NCBI GenBank assembly: GCA_046046455.1
Contig: JBJOJS010000030.1
Span: 1 to 38,446 of the forward strand
DNA length: 38,446 nt
Direction: 5' to 3'
From: Mxb001 sp046046455
GTDB lineage: Bacteria > Actinomycetota > Actinomycetes > S36-B12
Notes under the pieces: generated by a model
Databases searched by the model: none
What the model was told of the DNA's origin: nothing
Seen by the model: only the letters and a program-made list of their open reading frames with translations
Translations under genes and position numbers: made by a program
In this document: positions 7,588 to 14,437 of the stretch, piece by piece
Layout of the letters: every line of letters begins with the position of its first letter
How positions within the stretch are numbered: the first letter of the stretch is position 1

Positions 7588-7593
7588 GCTCCC

Positions 7594-8904
7594 GTGACCG
7601 AGCCGGCCGCCGCCCCCGAGTACGACTACGGGGTCTTCTCCTTCTCCTCCAAGGCCGAGGTGCTCGACAAGGCCAAGGAGTACTGGAACCCGGGCAAGAC
7701 CCAGTTCTGGATCGACTCCGGAGTACCCCTCGTCATCGACCGGCGCGAGGAGTACTTCCTCTGGGACATGTCGGGCAAGCGCCTCATCGACCTGCACCTC
7801 AACGGGGGCACCTACAACCTCGGCCACCGCAATCCGGAGGTGGTGCAGGCCCTCACGGTCGCCATGCAGCACTTCGATATCGGCAACCACCACTTCCCTG
7901 CGCTCGCGCGCACCGCCCTCGCCGAGGCACTGGTGACCTCGGCACCGGCCGGGCTCACCAAGGTGATGTACGGCTCCGGTGGTGGCGAGGCCATCGACAT
8001 CGCACTCAAGACCGCGCGCCATGCCACCCAGAAGCGCAAGATCGTGTCGATCATCAAGGCGTACCACGGACACACGGGCCTGGCGGTCGGCACCGGTGAC
8101 GATCGCTTCTCCAAGCTCTTCCTGGCCGACCAGCCCGAGGACTTCCCGCACGTCCCCTTCAACGACCTCGATGCGATGGAGGACGCCCTGCGGGGTCGTG
8201 ATGTCGCCGCGGTCATCATGGAGACGATCCCCGCGACGTACGGCTTCCCGCTTCCCGACCCCGGATACCTCCACGCGGTCAAGAAGCTGTGCGAGGAGTA
8301 CGACGCCCTCTACATCGCCGACGAGGTCCAGACCGGCCTCATGCGCACGGGAGAGTTGTGGGGCATCGCCAAGGCGGGGATCCAGCCGGACATCATGGTG
8401 ACGGGCAAGGGCATCTCCGGCGGCATGTATCCGATCGCCTGCGTCCTCGCACGTGAGGAATGCGCCGGCTGGCTTACCGAAGACGGCTTCGGGCACATCT
8501 CCACCTTCGGCGGCGCCGAACTCGGCTGCATCGCCGCCATCAAGGCCCTGGAGATCTGCTCCCGTCCCGAGACCCGCTCGATGGTGCACTACATCGCCGA
8601 TCGCATCGGCCAGGGACTGCGCGCGATCCAGGCGGAGTATCCCGACTGGTTCGTGGGCATTCGCCAGGACGGCGTGATCCTCGGCCTGGAGTTCGATGAT
8701 CCGCAAGGCGCGAAGTACGTCATGCGACACCTCTACGACAACGGCGTCTGGGCGATCTTCTCCACGCTCGATCCGCGAGTCCTGCAGTTCAAGCCCGGCA
8801 TCCTGCTCAAGCCGGAGGTCGTCGACGAGGTCCTCGACCGTGCGGAGGTCGCCATCGGGCGCGCCTACCGCGAGGTCCGCGGCATCAAGGGGGCTCGGCG
8901 ATGA
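7594..8904 (+). CDS. Class-III PLP enzyme, probable 1-amino-2-propanol O-phosphate phospho-lyase
   Basis: This 436-residue PLP-dependent enzyme has the class-III aminotransferase fold. Visible motifs are the cofactor phosphate loop YGSGGGEAIDIALK (about 126-139), YHGHTG (157-162), the Asp of IADEVQTG (D243) and the Schiff-base lysine in TGKGISGG (K272). In RMM-type microcompartment loci the equivalent enzyme does not transaminate; it eliminates phosphate and ammonia from 1-amino-2-propanol phosphate to give propionaldehyde. The kinase gene at 12664 supports that role. It is the first gene of the rightward operon and overlaps the aldehyde dehydrogenase by 4 bases (ATGA). A true aminotransferase remains possible. 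No encapsulation helix is obvious at either end. Confidence 0.82.
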   Translation: MTEPAAAPEYDYGVFSFSSKAEVLDKAKEYWNPGKTQFWIDSGVPLVIDRREEYFLWDMSGKRLIDLHLNGGTYNLGHRNPEVVQALTVAMQHFDIGNHHFPALARTALAEALVTSAPAGLTKVMYGSGGGEAIDIALKTARHATQKRKIVSIIKAYHGHTGLAVGTGDDRFSKLFLADQPEDFPHVPFNDLDAMEDALRGRDVAAVIMETIPATYGFPLPDPGYLHAVKKLCEEYDALYIADEVQTGLMRTGELWGIAKAGIQPDIMVTGKGISGGMYPIACVLAREECAGWLTEDGFGHISTFGGAELGCIAAIKALEICSRPETRSMVHYIADRIGQGLRAIQAEYPDWFVGIRQDGVILGLEFDDPQGAKYVMRHLYDNGVWAIFSTLDPRVLQFKPGILLKPEVVDEVLDRAEVAIGRAYREVRGIKGARR

Positions 8905-10451
8905 GCGCCGTCCTCGCCGACATCCCTCTCGAGCCGGCCGGGGTCCCGCGCGGTCGGGCGATGGTCGAGCGGGCTGAGTGGGCCGCGCTCAGCTTCGCGA
9001 GCTACGACATCGAGTCCGTACGCCGCATCGCCAAGGCCGCCGCCGAGGCGGGTGAGCAGATCGCCGGGCAACTCGGTGAGGCTGCCGTGGCGGAGACGGG
9101 ATTCGGGGTTGCCGAGCACAAGAAGCTCAAGAATGTCGCCTGCTCGATCGGCATCTGGAACACCTACGGCGACCACGACTACGTGACCCCGACGGTGCAC
9201 GCCGAACGCGGCATCGTCGAAGTGCCGCGCCCCGCGGGAGTGGTCCTCGCGCTGACGCCCTCCACGAACCCCGTCGCGACCGTGTACTTCAAGATCATGC
9301 TCGCCCTGCTCACGCGCAACGCGATCATCATCAGCCCGCACCCCTTCGCCAAGAAGGTCTGCACCGAGGCCGCGCGCGCCATGGCCGAGGCAGCCGTCGC
9401 CGCGGGAGCTCCTGACGGCTGCATCCAGGTGGTCGAGGAGCCGTCGATCCCGCTCATCAACGCCTTGATGACCGATGAGCGCGTCGATGTGATCGTGGCG
9501 ACCGGGGGCACCCCGATGGTGCGCGCGGCGTATCGCAGCGGCAATCCCGCGATCGGTGTCGGTCCGGGCAATGTCCCCGTGGTCGTCGACGCCACTGCGG
9601 ATCTCACCGCCGCAGCGCGGAGGATCGTCGCGAGCAAGTCCTTCGACAACTCGATCCTCTGCACCAACGAGTCTGTCCTCATCGTCGAGGAGCGAGCGGC
9701 TGATGCACTCGCCGCGGCACTCAAGCGCGAAGGGGCGCACATCCTCGAGGGCGATGAGATCGCGCAGGTCCGCGACCTGATCTTCAGCGGAACGTCGTTC
9801 AACACCTCCTGGGTCGGCAAGTCCGCCCGCGAGATCGCCGAGGCAGCCGGGGTCAAGGTGCCCGCCTCCACTCGGATCCTGGTGGCGCCGTTCCCTCTCG
9901 TCGTGCCCGAGGAGCCCTTCGCACACGAAAAGCTCTGCCCCGTCCTCGGCATGGTGACCGCCCCCAGCGCCTCACGTGCCATCGACGCCGCGCGCGCCGT
10001 ACTGCGGATCACCGGCGCTGGACACAGCGCGGCCATCCACAGCGAGGATCCGCCGACGATCATGTCCTTCGCGGCCGCCGTGCCCGTGCTGCGCGTGTCC
10101 GTCAACGTCGGCAACAGCCTCGGCAGCGCGGGCATCGAGACCAACCTCGCACCCACGATGACCATCGGCACCGGCTTCTTCGGCCGCTCCTCGGTCGGGG
10201 AGAACCTCGAGCCCAAGCACCTGGTCAACATGACGCGCATCGCCTACGCATCCGATGCCACCATGCCCGACTTCGCCGCGCTGGTCCCATGGCACGCCCC
10301 CGCGGGCGCCGTCCCGCCGTACCCCCTGGCATCCAACATGGAGGGCGCACCCGTGCTCGCGCGTCCCGCACCGCCCGAGGCGGAGCAGGAACTCCGCGAC
10401 GAGATCCGACGCCTCGTCATCGAGGAACTACGAGAGATCATCAAGGGCTGA
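8901..10451 (+). CDS. CoA-acylating aldehyde dehydrogenase of the microcompartment, PduP/EutE-like
   Basis: This enzyme oxidizes an aldehyde (probably propionaldehyde) with NAD+ and CoA to acyl-CoA. In the 516 residues, the ALDH core has TPSTNPVATVYFK (about 119-131), VATGGTPMVRAAY (199-211), GPGNVPVVVD (221-230) and the catalytic cysteine in FDNSILCTNES (C254). After a proline/alanine-rich linker, the last 25 residues form an amphipathic helix (EIRRLVIEELREII), which is the form of a C-terminal encapsulation peptide that docks cargo to the inside of the shell. The Pdu enzyme has its peptide at the N-terminus instead. The gene overlaps the upstream PLP enzyme (ATGA) and is followed 3 bases later by the first shell gene, so enzyme and shell are co-expressed. 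Confidence 0.9.
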   Translation: MSAVLADIPLEPAGVPRGRAMVERAEWAALSFASYDIESVRRIAKAAAEAGEQIAGQLGEAAVAETGFGVAEHKKLKNVACSIGIWNTYGDHDYVTPTVHAERGIVEVPRPAGVVLALTPSTNPVATVYFKIMLALLTRNAIIISPHPFAKKVCTEAARAMAEAAVAAGAPDGCIQVVEEPSIPLINALMTDERVDVIVATGGTPMVRAAYRSGNPAIGVGPGNVPVVVDATADLTAAARRIVASKSFDNSILCTNESVLIVEERAADALAAALKREGAHILEGDEIAQVRDLIFSGTSFNTSWVGKSAREIAEAAGVKVPASTRILVAPFPLVVPEEPFAHEKLCPVLGMVTAPSASRAIDAARAVLRITGAGHSAAIHSEDPPTIMSFAAAVPVLRVSVNVGNSLGSAGIETNLAPTMTIGTGFFGRSSVGENLEPKHLVNMTRIAYASDATMPDFAALVPWHAPAGAVPPYPLASNMEGAPVLARPAPPEAEQELRDEIRRLVIEELREIIKG

Positions 10452-10453
10452 CC

Positions 10454-11059
10454 ATGGCTGAGTTGCGATCCTTCATCTTCCTCGACCGGCTGCAGCCGCA
10501 GACGATGTGCTACCTCGGGTCGTGGGTGCGCGGTGCGCTCCCACGAGCCGGGTACGCCGCCCAGATCATCGAGGTGGCGCCGGGCCTGGACATCGAGCCG
10601 CTCACCGACGTCGCACTGAAGCACGCGGACGTGGGCGCGGGGATCCTCTTCGTCGAGCGCCAATTCGGCTACCTCGAGATCCACGGCCCGACCAGTGCCG
10701 TCCGCAGCGCGGCTGGAGCCGTGCTCGACCAGCTCGGCACGAGCGCCGCGGACGCCACAGCGCCGCAGATCCTCGCCTCGCGCGTCGTGCCCAAGATCGA
10801 CCGGCAGCATGCCTTCCTCATCAACCGCAACAAGGTCGGCTCGATGGCGCTCCCGGGGCAGTCCCTGTTCGTCCTGGAGATGCAGCCGGCGAGCTACGCC
10901 ATCCTCGCCACCAACGAGGCGGAGAAGGCGGCGCGCATCACCGTGGTCGACTACCGCATGGTCGGCGCCACGGGCCGCGTCTACCTCACCGGCACCGAGT
11001 CCGAGGTCCGCGCTGCTGCCGAGGCGGCCGAGGCAGCCCTGCGGGGAGTGGCGTCATGA
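10454..11059 (+). CDS. Tandem-domain permuted BMC-T shell protein (first copy)
   Basis: This is a 201-residue trimeric shell protein with two circularly permuted BMC domains, of the CsoS1D/Haliangium BMC-T2/T3 type. Each half starts with a strand-helix block; the first reads FIFLDRLQPQ, then IIEVAPGLDIEPLTDVAL and FVERQFGYLEIHG. The second contains INRNKVGSMALPGQSLFVLE and ATNEAEKAA. Such pseudohexamers can carry large gated pores for cofactors or bulky metabolites. The ATG begins 2 nt after the aldehyde dehydrogenase stop, and its stop overlaps the next start (ATGA). A paralog lies at 11979-12638. Confidence 0.9.
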   Translation: MAELRSFIFLDRLQPQTMCYLGSWVRGALPRAGYAAQIIEVAPGLDIEPLTDVALKHADVGAGILFVERQFGYLEIHGPTSAVRSAAGAVLDQLGTSAADATAPQILASRVVPKIDRQHAFLINRNKVGSMALPGQSLFVLEMQPASYAILATNEAEKAARITVVDYRMVGATGRVYLTGTESEVRAAAEAAEAALRGVAS

Positions 11060-11388
11060 GCCAGACCCCCGAGGCACTGCGCGCCGTCATCCGCGAGATC
11101 GTGCGCGAGGTCATCCGCGAGGTCGTGGTCGAGGAGATGGCGCTGGGCACTCCCGTCCCAAGCACCGCGGTCGAACGCACTCCTACGACCTCCCGCCGTC
11201 CGGAGGCCCGGCCCGTGAGCACCTCATCGGAGTCAGTGCACTTCGCGAGTGGAGCACTGACCGAGCGTCACCTGAGGGCCCTCGGCGAGGCACGCGTGAT
11301 CCGCATCGGCAGGAAGGTCGTCATCACTCCTCTCGCGCGCGACTGGGCTCGCTCGCGGGGCATCGACATCATCCGGATCGACGGCTAG
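11056..11388 (+). CDS. Small BMC-associated protein with N-terminal encapsulation-peptide helix
   Basis: This 110-residue protein has three parts. Residues 7-28 form an amphipathic helix (LRAVIREIVREVIREVVVEE) with the pattern of encapsulation peptides and resembling the tail of the aldehyde dehydrogenase next door. Residues about 30-65 are a Ser/Thr/Pro/Arg-rich linker. The last 42 residues form a compact segment, LTERHLRALGEARVIRIG then VVITPLARDWARSRGID, a motif I associate with small domains in other BMC proteins but cannot assign. It sits between shell genes with an ATGA overlap, so it is probably lumenal. It may be a scaffold, an adaptor or a small enzyme; its function is unknown. Confidence 0.8.
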   Translation: MSQTPEALRAVIREIVREVIREVVVEEMALGTPVPSTAVERTPTTSRRPEARPVSTSSESVHFASGALTERHLRALGEARVIRIGRKVVITPLARDWARSRGIDIIRIDG

Positions 11389-11408
11389 GACCGAGGAAAG
11401 GACAAGCC

Positions 11409-11657
11409 ATGCTTCGTGCACGAGTGGTCAAGAGCGTCTGGTCGACCAAGAAGATCGACTCGATCCCCAGCGGGGCCTTCCTCGAGGTCGAGGTGGAGCC
11501 CGGCGGCGCGCGTCTCGTGGCCTTCGACGTCCTCGGGTCCGGGGTCGGCGAGGCGGTTCTCGTCACCACCGGTTCTGTCGCAGCCGCATGGCTCCCGGGC
11601 GACACGCCCCCTATCGACGCTCTCATCATCGGCTCGATCGATGAGGAGCGGAACTGA
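11409..11657 (+). CDS. BMC pentameric vertex protein (BMC-P, EutN/CcmL family)
   Basis: This 82-residue shell vertex protein caps the five-fold corners of the compartment. It shows the EutN/CcmL pattern: N-terminal strand MLRARVVKSVWSTKK, then VAFDVLGSGVGEAVLVTTGS, and the C-terminal IDALIIGSID. The length is typical for the family. The ATG follows AGGAAAGGA about 8 nt upstream. It lies 20 nt after the small encapsulation-helix protein and 43 nt before the hexamer gene, consistent with separately tuned translation of vertex and facet proteins. Confidence 0.94.
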   Translation: MLRARVVKSVWSTKKIDSIPSGAFLEVEVEPGGARLVAFDVLGSGVGEAVLVTTGSVAAAWLPGDTPPIDALIIGSIDEERN

Positions 11658-11700
11658 GCGAGGCCCACGCCCCGCTCAACCCACCACGAAAGGAACAGCA

Positions 11701-11982
11701 ATGTCCAACTTCGCGATCGGCATGATCGAGACCAAGGGCTACGTGGCTGCTCTCGCCGCTGCCGATGCCATGGTCAAGGCTGCCAACGTCACCATCGTGA
11801 GCCGTGAGCAGGTCGGCGATGGCCTTGTCGCCGTGACCATCCAGGGCGATGTCGGTGCGGTCAAGGCGGCGACGGACGCGGGATCCGAGGCGGCTAGCCA
11901 GGTCGGCGAGCTCGTGAGCGTGCACGTCATCCCCCGTCCCCACTCCGAGCTGTCGAAGACCTTCGGGGTCTCGGCCAAGTGA
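11701..11982 (+). CDS. BMC hexameric shell protein (BMC-H, PduA/CsoS1-like)
   Basis: This is a 93-residue single-domain facet protein. The canonical blocks are IGMIETKGYVAALAAADAM (6-24), VKAANVTIV (25-33), the GDVGAVKAATDAG block (49-61) and VHVIPRPH near the C-terminus. It aligns without gaps to Salmonella PduA over the first 42 residues. The pore loop reads QVGDG (37-41) where PduA has KIGSG, so Lys37 becomes Gln and Ser40 becomes Asp, and the hexamer pore would be ringed by six acidic side chains. A good ribosome binding site (AAAGGA) precedes the ATG. The stop overlaps the GTG of the next gene. It is the only BMC-H in the window. Confidence 0.96.
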   Translation: MSNFAIGMIETKGYVAALAAADAMVKAANVTIVSREQVGDGLVAVTIQGDVGAVKAATDAGSEAASQVGELVSVHVIPRPHSELSKTFGVSAK

Positions 11983-12638
11983 CCGGGGGCGGTGTGCCCG
12001 CCTCTGCAGCACCGGAGCTCCGGGTCTACCTGAAGCTCCTCGACCTGCAGCCTCAGTTCGCGGCGTACCTCGGCACCCCGACGCGAGCGCGCGGCTACCC
12101 GCCGTATGCGGGTCAGCATGCGCTCATCGTCGAGGTGGCTCCCGGGCTCGCGATCGAGCGCGTCACCGACCTCGCGCTGAGGTCGGCACCTGCAGCGGAG
12201 CCGGGCATTCTCTTCGTCGAGCGTCAGTTCGGCGTGCTCGAGGTCCATGCGGACTCGCTCGAGGAGGTCGAACGCGCGGGTGAGGCGATCCTCGGGGGTC
12301 TCGACGCGCGAGCGGAAGATCAGCTGCGGCCCCAGGTCCTCTTCCACGATGTCATCCACGACATCACCGACCAGCACGCCGTGATCCTCAACCGCGTGCG
12401 CCAGGCCTCGATGATCCTGCCCGGCCAGAGCCTGCTGGTCTTCGAGATGACCCCCGCGCTCTTCGCCGCCGTGGCGGCCAACGAGGCGGAGAAGGCCGCA
12501 CCGGAGGTCACGCTGGTCGACGTACAGATGATCGGGGCCGCCGGGCGCGTCTACATGGCCGGAGAGCCCGACGCTGTCGAGCGTGCGCGGGAGGCCATTG
12601 CCGCGGCTCTTGCTGCGGTAACCGGCAGGGATCAGTAG
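11979..12638 (+). CDS. Tandem-domain permuted BMC-T shell protein (second copy)
   Basis: This 219-residue permuted double BMC-domain protein is paralogous to the one at 10454-11059. Shared blocks are LDLQPQFAAYL, VEVAPGLAIERVTDLAL, FVERQFGVLEVH, LPGQSLLVFEM and AANEAEKAAPEVTLVD. It differs by a short insertion around residues 32-42 (the first copy has none) and by an N-terminal tail. The start chosen is GTG 11979, overlapping the BMC-H stop as GTGA; GTG 11994 is possible and would remove five residues. Two distinct BMC-T trimers suggest two pore types in one shell. Confidence 0.88.
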   Translation: MTGGGVPASAAPELRVYLKLLDLQPQFAAYLGTPTRARGYPPYAGQHALIVEVAPGLAIERVTDLALRSAPAAEPGILFVERQFGVLEVHADSLEEVERAGEAILGGLDARAEDQLRPQVLFHDVIHDITDQHAVILNRVRQASMILPGQSLLVFEMTPALFAAVAANEAEKAAPEVTLVDVQMIGAAGRVYMAGEPDAVERAREAIAAALAAVTGRDQ

Positions 12639-12663
12639 CGTCGGGCGGCGTAGAGGAGGCTGC

Positions 12664-13641
12664 ATGACCGATCCCGTGGCATCGTTCGAGGAGTTCGCTT
12701 ACGCGGCGCTCCCTGCCTACGGCCTGGATGAGGGCACTCGGCTCACCCTGCTCAATGTGTCCGAGAACGGCACCTTCCGGGTGGATACCCCTGACGGTCA
12801 CGTGTCGGTCCTGCGCATCCACCGCACGGGCTACCACTCGCGCGACGCCATCCTCAGCGAATTGGCCTGGATCTCCGCACTGCGCGACCAGCAGGTGGTC
12901 TCGACCCCTGCCTTCATCCCTGCTCTCGATGGCGAGTCCGTGGTCACCGCCCGCACCGAGGATGGGCGCGAGCGGTACGTCGTGCGTTTCACGTGGGTCG
13001 AGGGCCAGGAGCCCACGGAGGATCGCCTCGTGCAGGACTTCGAGGAGCTCGGTGCGATCACCGCACGCCTGCACCAGCACGCGAAATCGTGGCAGCGACC
13101 CAATACCTTCACCCGATTCGTGTGGGACTACGACACCGCGCTCGGGCCGCAAGGACACTGGGGCCGGTGGCAGGACGGTCTCGGTGTCGGCGTCGAGGAG
13201 ACCCAGATCCTCGGTCGGTGCTCGGAGCTCATCAGGCAGCGCCTCGATGCCTACGGCAAGGGGCCGGACCGATTCGGCCTCGTCCACGCCGACATGCGAC
13301 TGGCCAACCTCCTCGTCCATGGGCCATCGGTCAATGTCATCGACTTCGACGACTGCGGCCTGAGCTGGTTCATGTACGACCTGGGCTCTTCACTCTCCTT
13401 CATCGAGCACGAGCCCTACGTGCCCGAACTCGTCGACTCCTGGGTCCGCGGCTACCGCACGGTCGCCGCGCTGACACCCGCAGAGGAGGCCGAGCTCCCC
13501 ACCTTCATCATGTTCCGACGCCTGCTCCTCGTCGCCTGGATCGGCTCCCACGCGGAGACCGAGACCGCCCAGGACATGGGGACCGAGTACGCCGTGACCA
13601 GTTGCCGTCTTGCCGATGAGTACCTCTCACGAATGACCTAG
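12664..13641 (+). CDS. APH-family kinase, probable (S)-1-amino-2-propanol kinase
   Basis: This 325-residue protein has the aminoglycoside phosphotransferase/choline kinase fold. The catalytic loop is LVHADMRLANLLV (H208, D210, N215) and the metal-binding Asp is in IDFDD (D227). RMM-type loci carry such a kinase, and the Mycobacterium smegmatis example phosphorylates (S)-1-amino-2-propanol, preparing it for the phospho-lyase at 7594-8904. Antibiotic resistance is unlikely given the position between shell and dehydrogenase genes. An AGAGGAGG site lies 6 nt before the ATG. No encapsulation helix is evident. Confidence 0.87.
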   Translation: MTDPVASFEEFAYAALPAYGLDEGTRLTLLNVSENGTFRVDTPDGHVSVLRIHRTGYHSRDAILSELAWISALRDQQVVSTPAFIPALDGESVVTARTEDGRERYVVRFTWVEGQEPTEDRLVQDFEELGAITARLHQHAKSWQRPNTFTRFVWDYDTALGPQGHWGRWQDGLGVGVEETQILGRCSELIRQRLDAYGKGPDRFGLVHADMRLANLLVHGPSVNVIDFDDCGLSWFMYDLGSSLSFIEHEPYVPELVDSWVRGYRTVAALTPAEEAELPTFIMFRRLLLVAWIGSHAETETAQDMGTEYAVTSCRLADEYLSRMT

Positions 13642-13649
13642 GAGGAATC

Positions 13650-14432
13650 GTGTTCGGATCGATCGCTGGCCGCTCGGCCATCGTGACCGGTGCCACCAAG
13701 GGCATCGGCAAGGGAATCGCCGGCGTCCTCGCGGGCGCGGGCGTCAATGTGCTCATCACCGGCCGCAACGAGGAAGACGCGAAGCGCACGGTCGACGAGC
13801 TCTCTGCCCTCGGTGGCGGCTCAGTCGCCTACGTCCTGGGCAATGTCGCCGACGCCGCTTCCTGCGCGGAGATGGCCGCAGCTGCCGTCGCTGCGCACGG
13901 CAGCATCGACATCCTGTGCGCCAACGCCGGGATCTTCCCCGACTCCAAGCTGGCCTCTATGTCAGTCGCCGACATGGAGCTCGTCCTCGACACCAACATC
14001 AAGGGCACGCTGCTCAGCGTGCAGGCATGCATCCCCGAGCTTGCCCGGAGCGGACGTGGTCGCGTCATCCTCACCTCGTCGATCACCGGTCCCATCACCG
14101 GATACCCGGGTTGGTCGCACTACGGCGCAAGCAAGGCCGCCCAGTTGGGATTCATGCGCACGGCAGCGATCGAGCTGGCGCCCATGGGCATCACCGTCAA
14201 TGCCGTCCTGCCGGGCAACGTCATGACCGAGGGTCTCGCCGACCTCGGCGAGGAGTACATCCGATCCATGGAGATGTCGATCCCGCAGCGACGCCTCGGC
14301 AGCGTCCAGGACATCGGCAACGCCGCCCTCTTCTTCGCCTCCGATGAGGCGGCCTACATCACCGGCCAGGCCCTCGCTGTCGACGGCGGCCAGATTCTCC
14401 CCGAGTCCCTCGCCGCTCTCGAGGCGATGTAG
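13650..14432 (+). CDS. SDR oxidoreductase, probable 1-amino-2-propanol dehydrogenase
   Basis: This 260-residue short-chain dehydrogenase has TGATKGIG (13-20) for NAD(P) binding, NAG at 92-94, Ser in LTSSITG (about 143-144), and the YGASK pair Y158/K162. In RMM loci the matching enzyme interconverts aminoacetone and (S)-1-amino-2-propanol, which also recycles NADH made by the aldehyde dehydrogenase. The start is GTG, 5 nt after a strong TAGGAGGA. The gene is 8 nt after the kinase stop and 5 nt before the regulator. Family membership is certain; the substrate rests on context. Confidence 0.88.
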   Translation: MFGSIAGRSAIVTGATKGIGKGIAGVLAGAGVNVLITGRNEEDAKRTVDELSALGGGSVAYVLGNVADAASCAEMAAAAVAAHGSIDILCANAGIFPDSKLASMSVADMELVLDTNIKGTLLSVQACIPELARSGRGRVILTSSITGPITGYPGWSHYGASKAAQLGFMRTAAIELAPMGITVNAVLPGNVMTEGLADLGEEYIRSMEMSIPQRRLGSVQDIGNAALFFASDEAAYITGQALAVDGGQILPESLAALEAM

Positions 14433-14437
14433 GTCGC

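Noticed and set aside
7570..7593. ATG at 7570 as the start of the class-III PLP enzyme
   Set aside because: It lies between the predicted -35 and -10 boxes, upstream of the expected transcription start; GTG 7594 sits exactly 6 nt after the -10.
7422..7593. Cobalamin riboswitch controlling the B12-dependent operon
   Set aside because: The predicted leader is only about 45 nt and no B12-box-like sequence was seen; the rightward transcript appears leaderless.
7594..8904. Plain omega-aminotransferase annotation
   Set aside because: The fold allows it, but the APH-fold kinase and shell genes in the same operon make the phospho-lyase role of RMM loci more likely. Kept as an alternative only.
12664..13641. 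Aminoglycoside resistance phosphotransferase
   Set aside because: The family is shared, but the position between BMC shell and SDR genes fits an aminopropanol kinase.
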